Assembly (NCBI GenBank): GCA_910576205.1 | Contig: CAJTHL010000001.1 | Span: 248,001 to 312,000 of the forward strand | Direction of reading: 5' to 3' | From: Clostridia bacterium | GTDB lineage: Bacteria > Bacillota > Clostridia > Lachnospirales > Lachnospiraceae | DNA length: 64,000 bases | Shown: piece by piece, positions 51,651 through 60,516 of the stretch | Position numbering within the stretch: the first letter of the stretch is position 1 | Layout: each line of letters opens with the position of its first letter | Notes under the pieces: generated by a model | Told to the model about the DNA's origin: nothing | The model's input: the letters and a program-made list of their open reading frames with translations, nothing else | Databases searched by the model: none | Position numbers and translations under genes: made by a program

Positions 51651-52673
51651 TCAGGATGACTTCTTCCTCTTCTTTACAAAGAACCCGTTCCCGGTAAGCT
51701 TCGTGCTTAAGATCAGCACGATAATCAGAAGGCCTCCCCAGATCAGGCTGGCGTAGTAGGTGTTCATGGATGGGAACATATTTACGCCGGAGGCGATAAT
51801 CTGAATGGAGATAATAGCCAGGAATACATTGGAAATCTTACCCATTCCACCGTCCGGAAGCACGCCTGCCAGCACCAGGATCAGGATACAGCGCATCACA
51901 TAGGACGTACCGTAGTCTGCCTTGGTGGAGGCCATGGTGGACACCATCAGAAGGCTTCCGATACAGCAGATCACATCACACAGCACAAAGGTTGCCACAG
52001 TCATTCCGGTAGTGTTGATAGCCGAAAACTTAGCGGCCTTAATATTGGTTCCGATCATGTAGAGCTTCTCCCCATAGGTGGTGTATTTCAGCAGGAAGGC
52101 TGAAATCACGAAAATAATGAGGAAAATCAAGAACGGGAAGGGCAGGAACCCAAATACCATCTTATGTCCGATATCCGTATAGAGAGAGGGAAGTCCAGAC
52201 ACGGCCTTTCCTTCCGTGATGGCCACGGAAACTCCTGTCCACACAAGCTGCATGGCAATGGTGGCCATAACAGGCGGGATATTTAAGAGGCTGATCAACA
52301 GGCCGTTAATCACGCCGCCGATAGCTCCAATCACCATTACAATGAGAACCGCCACCAGCATCACACCGATGATCTGGCCGTTACCCATGCCCTCCGTCAC
52401 ATTGGCCGCCATATACTGTACGCCCAGAATGCAGGCAAAGTTACCCAGGGCCACAAAAGACATATCAATGTTTCCGCTGATAAAACAGAACATGACTCCG
52501 ATGGTCATAACTCCATATTCCGGAAACTGCATAAAGATTCCATTCCAGGTTCCGAGGGACCACAAGGTTCCTCCCTTTGTAATACTAAAAAACAGGAGCA
52601 GGAGCACCAGCAGGGCCAGGAGCATGGAAGTGTACAGGTTTTTCTGGGAAAATTCCTTTACTTTAGTTAACAT
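51651..52673 (-). CDS. Ribose/AI-2-type ABC transporter permease 2
   Basis: The 340-residue permease of the RbsC/LsrD family has about 9-10 membrane segments. The block GNIDMSFVALGNFACILGVQYMAANV and the C-terminal LVLAGVLPDGGMGKISNVFLAI, in the coupling-loop position, are visible. It is the last gene of the operon starting at 57920 and pairs with the permease directly upstream. An AGGGAGG site precedes the ATG. Confidence 0.9.
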   Translation of the reverse strand: MLTKVKEFSQKNLYTSMLLALLVLLLLFFSITKGGTLWSLGTWNGIFMQFPEYGVMTIGVMFCFISGNIDMSFVALGNFACILGVQYMAANVTEGMGNGQIIGVMLVAVLIVMVIGAIGGVINGLLISLLNIPPVMATIAMQLVWTGVSVAITEGKAVSGLPSLYTDIGHKMVFGFLPFPFLIFLIIFVISAFLLKYTTYGEKLYMIGTNIKAAKFSAINTTGMTVATFVLCDVICCIGSLLMVSTMASTKADYGTSYVMRCILILVLAGVLPDGGMGKISNVFLAIISIQIIASGVNMFPSMNTYYASLIWGGLLIIVLILSTKLTGNGFFVKKRKKSS

Positions 52674-52690
52674 AAATCTACCTCCCTCCC

Positions 52691-53692
52691 TTAGCGTTTC
52701 TGCCGCATAGCCTGAACGGCCGACACGGTGATACCAATCAGAATTACGAGCCCGTTAAAGAAGCTCTGCCAGTATGTATCGATCCCCATCAGCAGCATAC
52801 TGTTGGAAACCACAGTGATAATGCCCACGGCGCAGATGGTTCCAAAGACCGTTCCCTCGCCGCCGAAGATACTGGCGCCGCCTAAGATAACAGCCGGAAT
52901 AATGGTCATTTCCCTTCCCACCATAGCCTTGGGAATAGACTGACGCTCCATGCACACACGGATCATTCCGATAAAACCGGAAACAGCTCCAACTACGGAG
53001 TAGAGGATAAATTTCACACGCTTTACATTGTAGCCGGCACGCTCTGCGGACACTTCGTTTCCACCAATGGCGTAAAGGGCCCGGCCAAACATGGTATGGT
53101 TCAGCACAAAGGATGTAACCGCCGCCAAAGCCACAAAGAACAGGAACATGGTGCTCATGGTAGAACGGATGCCTGCCTCATTATAAACCTCAAAGAGATA
53201 GGACTCTCCCATAGCCCTAAAACCCAGGGGCAGCGTGGACGTGATCTCCTGCATCTGGAGAAGTCCCATAGAAACACCAGTGAAAAAGGTCTGCGTTCCC
53301 AGCGTTACGATCATGGTATTCAGTTTGAAGTTGGCAATAATCCATCCGTTCAGCATACCCAGTACAAAACCAATCAGCGTGGCAAGCAGAAGGCCTGCAA
53401 TGGGGTTAGTAGCACACCATCCCATATTCACACAGATGGTGGTAGCCAGAGAATAAGCCAGAGCTGCCACAGCTGGGAAGGAAAGGTCAAAACCGCCGGA
53501 AACCATAACTACCAGACAACACATGGCAAACATGCCGTCCACTACCATAGAACGAAGGATCGTCACCACTGTAGAGGATTTGAAAAGACCACCGCCGGAG
53601 GCTGCCTGGATTCCGATACACATGATTACCAGAACCAGGAAAATCCAGAATTCCGTTCTGCGGGTCATGCGCTTTAAAGTAGCTTTATTCAT
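52691..53692 (-). CDS. Ribose/AI-2-type ABC transporter permease 1
   Basis: The 333-residue RbsC/LsrC-type permease has blocks MVSGGFDLSFPAVAALAY and RALYAIGGNEVSAERAGYNVKRVKF (the NEEAA-like loop). The C-terminal PAVILGGASIFGGEGTVFGTICAVG is typical. Two different permeases in one operon are usual for rhamnose or AI-2 importers, which use heterodimers. A GGAGGGG site precedes the ATG. Confidence 0.9.
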   Translation of the reverse strand: MNKATLKRMTRRTEFWIFLVLVIMCIGIQAASGGGLFKSSTVVTILRSMVVDGMFAMCCLVVMVSGGFDLSFPAVAALAYSLATTICVNMGWCATNPIAGLLLATLIGFVLGMLNGWIIANFKLNTMIVTLGTQTFFTGVSMGLLQMQEITSTLPLGFRAMGESYLFEVYNEAGIRSTMSTMFLFFVALAAVTSFVLNHTMFGRALYAIGGNEVSAERAGYNVKRVKFILYSVVGAVSGFIGMIRVCMERQSIPKAMVGREMTIIPAVILGGASIFGGEGTVFGTICAVGIITVVSNSMLLMGIDTYWQSFFNGLVILIGITVSAVQAMRQKR

Positions 53693-53709
53693 AATCTCAT
53701 GTCCCCTCC

Positions 53710-55194
53710 TTAGCGAATTATTTCAATGATATCTTCCTCTGGGATATCACTGCCTGTCAGCTCACCTACGATGCTGCCATCCCTCATAACAATGACCCGG
53801 CTGCAGTTCACAACCACCTCGGATAAGTCGTCGGAAATAATGATAACCGCCAGGCCTTCATTGGCAAGCTCGTGAATCAGATGATGGATGTCCTGCTTCG
53901 CGCCCACATCTACGCCTACGGTGGGGCCGTTTAAGATCAGAACGTCCAGATCATTGCTCAGCCACTTGGAGAGTACGATCTTCTGCTGGTTTCCTCCCGA
54001 CAGAGTGGAGGCAAACCTGCGCACATCATCTGTGGCAATGGAGAATTTCTCTTTCCAAATATTGGCGTCGTCCAGAATGTCCTGATGCCTCAGAAAGCCC
54101 ATTGCTTTGGAAAGCCGTTTCAGAGAGGACAAAGTAATGTTATCCGCGATGGGCTGCTGCAGACAGAGGCCCTCTGTCAGACGATCCTCGGGCACATATC
54201 CGATGCGAAGCTTCTGTGCCTGAATCGGCGATGTGATCTTTACCTCCTGCCCGTTTAAGGTAATGGTTCCGCTGTCGGGTTTCCCAAGGCCGAAGAGGCT
54301 TAAGGCCAGTTCCGTACGGCCGGAACCAAGAAGGCCGGTAACGCCTAAAATTTCTCCCTTGCGAAGTTCAAAAGAAACATCCTGGTATTTATTCTTCTGA
54401 CACAGATGCTCTACCTTCAGCACCGGCTCCTTACTGATGTTTTTGGGAACAAAGTGATCGTCCGTCAGTTCCCTTCCTGTCATATGGAAGGTGAAGTCCT
54501 GGCGGGTCAGCTCGGCCGTGGGGCCCGCGTACACATTTTTCCCGTTCCGCATGATACAGACATCATCGGAAATCTCAAAAATTTCTTCCGTTTTATGACT
54601 GATAAACATGATGGCAATCCCGGAGTCCTTCAGCTGGCGGACTGTCTTAAAGAGGGCGTCCACCTCTCTCTTTGTAAGGGCCGTGGTAGGCTCATCCATA
54701 ATAATCAGCTTTGCGTTAAACAGAAGGGCGCGACAGATGGCAACCAGCTGCTTATCCGCTACGCTCAGCTCTCCCATCTTTGCCTGCAGATCGATTTCGT
54801 AACCAATCTTGGACAAAGCTTCCTTCGCCGTGGCTTCCCAGCGCTTCCTGTTTACAAATTTTTTGCCCTCTGTAATTTCTGAGTTAATAGCCAGGTTCTC
54901 CATTACCGTAAGGTTCGGGAAAATGGACAGGTCCTGGTAAATTACCTGAATGCCCAGGCGGGTCGCCTCTGCAGGCGTGATCTTGGAAATCGGATTCCCC
55001 TCAAAAACCACTTCCCCCTCATCTCTTGTATAAACACCGGAAATGATCTTTACGAGCGTGGATTTGCCGCAGCCGTTCTCGCCAGCCAGACACATAACCT
55101 TACCGGGTCTGATTGCAAAGTTTACGTGGTCCAGCGCGTGGACACCAGCAAATGATTTGCAGATTCCGGTCATTTGAAGCAGATATTCTGACAT
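53710..55194 (-). CDS. Sugar ABC transporter ATP-binding protein (RbsA/MglA type)
   Basis: The 494-residue protein has two ATPase domains. The first has Walker A GENGCGKSTL and Walker B KLIIMDEPTTALT. The second has GLLGSGRTELAL, signature LSGGNQQKIVL and DVLILNGPTVGVDVG, with Asn-Gly in the usual Glu position, a known variation in this family. It powers import of a pentose-, rhamnose- or AI-2-like compound through the two permeases. Confidence 0.94.
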   Translation of the reverse strand: MSEYLLQMTGICKSFAGVHALDHVNFAIRPGKVMCLAGENGCGKSTLVKIISGVYTRDEGEVVFEGNPISKITPAEATRLGIQVIYQDLSIFPNLTVMENLAINSEITEGKKFVNRKRWEATAKEALSKIGYEIDLQAKMGELSVADKQLVAICRALLFNAKLIIMDEPTTALTKREVDALFKTVRQLKDSGIAIMFISHKTEEIFEISDDVCIMRNGKNVYAGPTAELTRQDFTFHMTGRELTDDHFVPKNISKEPVLKVEHLCQKNKYQDVSFELRKGEILGVTGLLGSGRTELALSLFGLGKPDSGTITLNGQEVKITSPIQAQKLRIGYVPEDRLTEGLCLQQPIADNITLSSLKRLSKAMGFLRHQDILDDANIWKEKFSIATDDVRRFASTLSGGNQQKIVLSKWLSNDLDVLILNGPTVGVDVGAKQDIHHLIHELANEGLAVIIISDDLSEVVVNCSRVIVMRDGSIVGELTGSDIPEEDIIEIIR

Positions 55195-55331
55195 AGATGT
55201 GCAAACTCCTTCTCTTCACATCCCGAACCAGGCAGGCCGGGTTGTCTTAATGGCTACCGAGGCAGAGAAGCAACGCTCCTCTGCCCCGGAACATGTTTTT
55301 GGTTATTCAGTTGCGTTCCCTGTTTCCGGGT

Positions 55332-56411
55332 TTAGAAACCAAAGTCATCCACGTTGTCCATGGTGATGGCGATCTGGCCGTCTCCAATGATAACCTTGCC
55401 GTCTACTCTTACAGAGGTGTATCCCTCTTCCTTCAGGTCTGTACCGGTCTCGATGGTGCCGCCGTTGTACAGCTCCATACCAGCGTTCAGCATAACCTTA
55501 GCGGAAACAGCCGGATCCCACAGAGCAACGCTGCCCAGAGTACCGTCAGCCAGGTAGTCCTTTACTTCCAGAGGCATTGCAACGGAAATTGCGAACATCT
55601 CACCGGTAAGGCCCATCTCCTGGATGGCACGGGCCGCTCCCGGAGCGTCGAAGGAGCCTGTTCCCAGGATACCCTTCAGATTCGGATATTTCTCGCGAAG
55701 CTGCTTGGTCAGCTCATAAGCCTTCTGTGCGTCGGAATCATCCTCTACGCGCTTGTCGTCTACCAGCTTCATGTTGGGGTATGCTTCTTCCTGACGGGCT
55801 ACGGCTCCGTCAGCCCAGTTGTTCTGGGACTCCATGGTAAAGGAACCTACCATGGTGATGTACTCGCCTTCCTCGCCCATCTGAGCTGCAAGCTGATCCA
55901 TAAGGAATGCGCCAAGGCCTGCCTCATCAAATGCCTCTACGTCAAAGGTGATGTTCTCCATACCGGATGCCTCGGTTGCGATCACGATAATTCCCTTATC
56001 CAGAGCGGTCTTGCAGATCGCCTCGCAGGCTGCGGGGTCGTTGGGGGAGAAGCAGAGGATGTCAACACCCTGGTTTACCAGGTCTGTCATGATCTGAACC
56101 TGAGCTGCTGCGTCAACCTCAGCCGGTCCTTTGTAGATAACTTCCATTCCGTTGTCTGCTGCCCACTCTGTTACGCCGCCGCGCACATGCTCCCACCATG
56201 CCTGGCCTTCTACCTTGGGTACGAAAGCGATGGTCGGTGTGTCGCCTTTGGGCTCTGCCGGAGCTTCTATGTCAGCGGGAGCCTCTGCACCGTCGGTGCC
56301 CTCCGTTGTTGCAGGCTCTGACTGCGCAGGCTGCTCAGCGGGTTTGGAACCGCAGGCCACAAGGCCTACAGTCATAGCTGCCGTTAATAATAACGCAAGC
56401 ATCTTTTTCAT
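55332..56411 (-). CDS. Sugar-binding lipoprotein (RbsB/RhaS/LsrB type)
   Basis: The 359-residue protein has a lipoprotein signal (MKKMLALLLTAAMTVGL, lipobox VACG), an acidic Ala/Pro/Glu linker and the periplasmic-binding fold. The fold shows IAFVPKVEGQAWWEHVRGGV, LVNQGVDILCFSPNDPAA and GSFDAPGAARAIQEMGL. The pattern is closest to rhamnose or AI-2 binders. It sits directly downstream of the rhamnose mutarotase gene and upstream of the ATPase. Confidence 0.9.
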   Translation of the reverse strand: MKKMLALLLTAAMTVGLVACGSKPAEQPAQSEPATTEGTDGAEAPADIEAPAEPKGDTPTIAFVPKVEGQAWWEHVRGGVTEWAADNGMEVIYKGPAEVDAAAQVQIMTDLVNQGVDILCFSPNDPAACEAICKTALDKGIIVIATEASGMENITFDVEAFDEAGLGAFLMDQLAAQMGEEGEYITMVGSFTMESQNNWADGAVARQEEAYPNMKLVDDKRVEDDSDAQKAYELTKQLREKYPNLKGILGTGSFDAPGAARAIQEMGLTGEMFAISVAMPLEVKDYLADGTLGSVALWDPAVSAKVMLNAGMELYNGGTIETGTDLKEEGYTSVRVDGKVIIGDGQIAITMDNVDDFGF

Positions 56412-56525
56412 TTTTGTCTTCCTCCTGAATTTAATAATATTTTTCTATAACCTCCGCAGACGCGGAAATTACCATATGTAAATGGGACCCTTTCGTCCCG
56501 GGGGAAAGCCCCCTTTTTCAGGAAT

Positions 56526-56849
56526 CTAGTCCAGATGGTAGATCTCTTCCATATCAGACCAGAATTCCCCCTCCGCCTTGTCTGGCAGAGGCGACATCAA
56601 TGGTTTCACCAGATCCCACCACTTCTGGGTGGTTGGATCCGCAGCCATCTTTGCCATATCGGCTTCGTAATCCTCTCCCACATACTCAAAATAGGTAAAG
56701 AGATAATCCCCTCTGCTGTAAATGCTGTAGTTCTGGATATTGCAGGCTTTAATCATCTCGTTTACGCCGGGAAGAGGGTCTGCATGGTACCGTTTGTACG
56801 CCTCCAGCCCTTCCGGCTTTACCTGGATCACTTGTCCTATCCTCATCAT
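56526..56849 (-). CDS. rhaM: L-rhamnose mutarotase
   Basis: The 107-residue protein shows the DUF718/RhaM fold: MRIGQVIQVKPEGLEAYKRYHADPLPGV, IYSRGDYLFTYFEYVG and PTTQKWWDLVKPLM. The His after the first block is the catalytic one in known RhaM. It interconverts anomers of L-rhamnose or a related 6-deoxy or methyl sugar. In this operon it is preceded by a UroD-fold gene and followed by the importer. Rhamnose isomerase and kinase genes are missing nearby. Confidence 0.9.
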   Translation of the reverse strand: MMRIGQVIQVKPEGLEAYKRYHADPLPGVNEMIKACNIQNYSIYSRGDYLFTYFEYVGEDYEADMAKMAADPTTQKWWDLVKPLMSPLPDKAEGEFWSDMEEIYHLD

Positions 56850-56873
56850 ATCAAAACCGCCTTTCTTAAAATC

Positions 56874-57920
56874 CTAGTAGATTTTGTTGGCTTCCTCAAA
56901 GAGCGCCTGCACATTGGCCGGCGGCACATCCCCCTGAAGGGCCTCATGGCTGGGAGAGATAATAAGGCCTGTGGGGAAGTATCCTCTCAGCTCCTTTACC
57001 TTCTCTTTCACCTGCTCCGGCGTTCCGTTGGGCAGAAGATCCTGGGTGTCCACGCCGCCGCAGAAGGAAACCTTCCCCTCAAACTTCGCCTTCAGGTTAT
57101 CCGGCTGCATACCTGCCGCCAGGGCCTGGATGGGATGGATAGCGTCTACGCCTGCCTCAATAAGAAGCGGGATGGCGTCGATAATGGAACCACAGGAGTG
57201 ATATACCACCTTTACGCCGTAGCTGTGGGCGATATCGATAAGCTTCTTTGCTCCCGGAATAATAAACTCGGAGACGAGGGCGGGACTCAGCATCAGTCCT
57301 CTCTGGCTTCCCATGTCATCGCCAATTAGGATAGCGTGTACCTTGCCCTTGGTTGCCTCCAGGAAGATCTTCAGCGCCTTCTCATAGAAAGCCACGATGT
57401 GATCGTCCACATAATGCACCATCTCGGGCTCCGCCACCATGTTCATAAGGGCGGTCTGCATACCGAAGGCAGCGCAGGTATCCTGGAAATGGCAGGCCCA
57501 CAGCATACCCATCACGGTCTTGTCAGCAGGCGCCTCATCCACAAGCTTTTTGCACAGGGCGGGATCTATGTATTTCTCCGGGTCGGGCCAGGGGAAGTTT
57601 ACAGCCTTTACGTCGTCCACATCCTCACAGGCAGAAAAGCATCCGTCCGCCGTCAAGGTGCGGTGCTCCACATCCACATTGGTTCCGTTCATATACCAGT
57701 CAAAGGCGGCAAAGATGGCGTTGCAGGTTTCCGAGTGATAGGGAATCTCCACCGCGTAAAAATCATCTCCGCAGACTTTTTTCAGTTCTTTTACATCCGG
57801 TACGCCGTAGTGGGCGCAGAGACGCTCCACCGCCTCGGGAGTGGGATCTCCCATCCAGCAGGCCGGCCTGTCAACCGGTTTTCTCTCGATGGTTGCATAG
57901 AATCTTTCAATACTATTCAT
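56874..57920 (-). CDS. Uroporphyrinogen-decarboxylase-family protein (possible methyltransferase)
   Basis: The ATG at 57920 follows AAAGGAG. A TTG one codon earlier is less likely. The 348-residue protein has the UroD TIM-barrel landmarks ERKPVDRPACWMGDPTPEAVERL, LIGDDMGSQRGLMLSP, YHSCGSI and SFCGGVDTQDLLPNGTPEQV. This branch also contains corrinoid methyltransferases (MtaA-like), where His and Cys bind zinc. H and C are present in VVYHSCGS. In a sugar-uptake operon it is unlikely to make haem. A role in demethylating an O-methyl sugar is possible but unproven. Confidence 0.82.
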   Translation of the reverse strand: MNSIERFYATIERKPVDRPACWMGDPTPEAVERLCAHYGVPDVKELKKVCGDDFYAVEIPYHSETCNAIFAAFDWYMNGTNVDVEHRTLTADGCFSACEDVDDVKAVNFPWPDPEKYIDPALCKKLVDEAPADKTVMGMLWACHFQDTCAAFGMQTALMNMVAEPEMVHYVDDHIVAFYEKALKIFLEATKGKVHAILIGDDMGSQRGLMLSPALVSEFIIPGAKKLIDIAHSYGVKVVYHSCGSIIDAIPLLIEAGVDAIHPIQALAAGMQPDNLKAKFEGKVSFCGGVDTQDLLPNGTPEQVKEKVKELRGYFPTGLIISPSHEALQGDVPPANVQALFEEANKIY

Positions 57921-57967
57921 CAAATAGGCTCCTTTCCACTGCTAAAGTTCAATAAAGGTATAATTCT

Positions 57968-57995
57968 ATTATATCTTTTTTTTCGTCGGATTCAA
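57968..57995 (-). promoter_or_regulatory. Promoter of the UroD/rhaM/ABC operon
   Basis: On the minus strand, TTGAAT (57990-57995), a 16-bp spacer and a perfect TATAAT (57968-57973). The transcript start would be near 57961. The 342-bp divergent region is AT-rich. It holds three TTTAAC elements (58022, 58041, 58053) that may be regulator half-sites. Confidence 0.65.
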
Positions 57996-58122
57996 CAAAA
58001 ACTTATTTTTGAATTTAATCGTTTAACCTTTTTATTTAAATTTAACTATTATTTTAACCCTTTTCCCAGCCGTTGTCCAGCCTTTTTTTCTGCGTAATTC
58101 TCCGGCGTTTTGGAAATTTACC

Positions 58123-58152
58123 TTGACATTTTGAATAATTTTAGATAATAAT
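58123..58152 (+). promoter_or_regulatory. Promoter of the LacI-SBP regulator gene
   Basis: A perfect TTGACA (58123-58128) is followed at 17-18 bp by the AT-rich box TAATAAT. The leader is then about 105 nt to the start codon. Autoregulation through the shared divergent region is likely. Confidence 0.5.
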
Positions 58153-58262
58153 GAAGTAGATTTTTATATATTTTAACAAAGAGTGATGAAAAAAGCAAGG
58201 TTTCTTTTTTACATATTTTCCATTTCATGGTACAAAGGGTAAAATTCAGGAGGGACTCCCAC

Positions 58263-60515
58263 ATGACGACTCTGAAGGATGTGGCCAGGCTGGCCGGCGT
58301 CTCCATTGCAACTGTTTCCTACTGCATCAACGGCACAAAAAATATCCGCCCCGATACCCGCCTTAAAGTAATGCAGGCCATCGAGGAGCTCAACTATATC
58401 CCCAACCGCTCCGCCCAGACCCTAAGGGAGCCGGATTCCAGGGAGATTGGCATCGTGATCCCGGACATCGAGGACCCCTATTACTCCGAGATCCTGAAGG
58501 GGCTGGTCTATGAGGCGGAAACTTCCGGTTATACCTTAAATATCGCCTTCACCTACCAGCAGGCAGCCCAGGAATGCCGGATTATCCAGGACTTTATCAG
58601 CAGGAATGTAAGCGGTCTGGCCATCATGACCTGCCAGCCCTCCAACACGGATTTTTTCAGAAACAGCATTATCCGCTACCATGTGCCAAACGTGTTTATC
58701 GACCGTATTCCAAAGGGACTGGACGTAAATTTCCAGGCCTTTGACAATTATACCACCATCCACTATCTGACGGAGCAGCTTCTCCTAAAGGGCTACGAGC
58801 GCATCGGGCTAATCACCGGGCCCGAGGAGCTTCTGGGTGAATCCGACTGTGTCTACGCCTTTACGGACGCCCACGTAAAGCAGAAGAAAACCTGTTACAC
58901 AGAGCTTATCTACTCCTGTGACATGACAAAAGAAGGTGCCTTCCGCATTTTTATGAACGCCCTCCAGAGCCGGATTCCCCAGGCCGTCATTTCCTCCTCG
59001 GAGAATATGACAAAGGGCATTGTGGAGGCTCTGGCCCTGTGCCATATACGGATTCCGGAGGATATCTGTGTGATTACGCTGGGAATCGAGTGCTGGAACC
59101 AGTCCAACTATCACCCCCAGGTGATTCACACCTCCCGGCGGGCCTATACCCTGGGCCGGGACTGCTGCAGGCTTCTGATCCGCAATATCCAGTCTCCCCA
59201 TCTCTTTGAATCGGAATTTATGCTTTACCAGGAACGCTATCTGGAGGAATCTCTTACAATACCGGCTCCTCCAAAGCCCGTGTCCTTTCCCGTAAGCCAC
59301 AAGAGGCTGCGTATCCTGACCCTGGATCTGCCCTCCATCCGGGCCCTGGCCTCCGTGTCCCAGGAATTTTTCTGTCTGCGCGGCATCCAGATCCAGGTGG
59401 AATACCTTCCCATGCGGGAGCTCTTTGACGAGATCTGCCGGGATTCCAGAAGAAAACAGAGCCTGTACGATATTTATGTGGCGGACGTGTCCTGGATGCG
59501 CTATCTGACCCAGGAGGAATGCCTGCTGGACATCACAAAGTTTATACAGTCCCGGTCTTTGGACACCTCCCATATTGTACGGAAAAACCTGGAAAACTGC
59601 TGCTTTAAGGGACACTACTATGCGCTCCCCATTATCGGGGGCACCCATCTGTTGTTTTACCGGAAGGATTATTTTGGCAGCACCCGCCTTCAGCAGGCCT
59701 TTCAGAACCAGCACCAGATTTCTCTTCGCCCCCCGAAAACCTGGACGGAATTTAACGGCGTAGCCCGGTTTTTCACAAGGGAATACAATCCTGCCTCCCC
59801 TTCCGTTTACGGTACCGCTCTCCCGGCCCAGCTGAGCGCGGAGCTGGCCCTGGAAATCCTTATCCGCCTGTGGAGCTACGGCGGAGGGCTCTTTGACCAC
59901 AACAGCCGTCTGGCCCTGGACACCCTCCAGAACCGCCGGGGCTATTCCAGTATCCTGGAAACCCGCAGCTACGTCTCCCCAGATTTTCTCTCCCGGGATC
60001 ACGCCCAGTCTTTCCAGGATTTCAGCGCAGGCAAAACGGCCATGCTTATCTCCTTTACGGAATATGCCAGCGACATCCGCAAATACATGTCCAGCGACAT
60101 GGTTTCCAACGTAGGCTGCTGTACCATTCCCGGGGGCACTCCCGCCAATGTGGGCTGGCAGCTCGGGGTCAGCAGGACAACAAAAAACTGGCCTCTCATC
60201 GCAGAGTTTTTCAAATGGCTCTGCAAAAAGCACACCAGTTATTATCTCACTATCCTGGACGGGCAGGCCGTCATGACCTACCCCTACCACAACCATGAGC
60301 TTTTAAAGCTTTACCCCTGGCTGAATCTCACGGACGAGGGTATCCGCCTGTCCCATTCCCGCATCTATCCCATCCGGGGAAAGGACCGCAATATCCCTCC
60401 CCACCAGGTGGAATCCGTTCTCTGCCAGGTCTTTCACCAGGTCTGTGAGAACGGGATTCCCATTGAGCAGGCCTTAAAGGACGGCCAGCAGGAGCTTTAC
60501 CGGCTGTTTGTATAG
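58263..60515 (+). CDS. LacI-type regulator fused to an SBP-like (family 1) domain
   Basis: The ATG at 58263 follows AGGAGGG. An ATG-less extension upstream is rejected. About 750 residues. Residues 1-60 form the LacI helix-turn-helix (LKDVARLAGVSIATVSYCINGT), and ~60-340 the periplasmic-binding-like sensor (IGIVIPDIEDPYYSEILKGL, YERIGLITGPEELLG). From ~350 to the end it matches a family 1 extracellular solute-binding protein (YDIYVADVSWMRYLTQEECLLDI, YALPIIGGTHLLFYRKDYF, FSAGKTAMLISFTEYASDI) but without any signal peptide. A cytoplasmic second sensor is implied. It is divergent from the rhamnose-type operon. Confidence 0.85.
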   Translation: MTTLKDVARLAGVSIATVSYCINGTKNIRPDTRLKVMQAIEELNYIPNRSAQTLREPDSREIGIVIPDIEDPYYSEILKGLVYEAETSGYTLNIAFTYQQAAQECRIIQDFISRNVSGLAIMTCQPSNTDFFRNSIIRYHVPNVFIDRIPKGLDVNFQAFDNYTTIHYLTEQLLLKGYERIGLITGPEELLGESDCVYAFTDAHVKQKKTCYTELIYSCDMTKEGAFRIFMNALQSRIPQAVISSSENMTKGIVEALALCHIRIPEDICVITLGIECWNQSNYHPQVIHTSRRAYTLGRDCCRLLIRNIQSPHLFESEFMLYQERYLEESLTIPAPPKPVSFPVSHKRLRILTLDLPSIRALASVSQEFFCLRGIQIQVEYLPMRELFDEICRDSRRKQSLYDIYVADVSWMRYLTQEECLLDITKFIQSRSLDTSHIVRKNLENCCFKGHYYALPIIGGTHLLFYRKDYFGSTRLQQAFQNQHQISLRPPKTWTEFNGVARFFTREYNPASPSVYGTALPAQLSAELALEILIRLWSYGGGLFDHNSRLALDTLQNRRGYSSILETRSYVSPDFLSRDHAQSFQDFSAGKTAMLISFTEYASDIRKYMSSDMVSNVGCCTIPGGTPANVGWQLGVSRTTKNWPLIAEFFKWLCKKHTSYYLTILDGQAVMTYPYHNHELLKLYPWLNLTDEGIRLSHSRIYPIRGKDRNIPPHQVESVLCQVFHQVCENGIPIEQALKDGQQELYRLFV

Positions 60516-60516
60516 C

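Noticed and set aside
58809-60296. Long open frame (495 codons) on the minus strand opposite the LacI-SBP gene
   Set aside because: It is the antisense shadow of a well-supported gene. It has no ribosome site, no family motifs, and a His/Pro/Gly-rich composition typical of shadow frames in GC-rich DNA.
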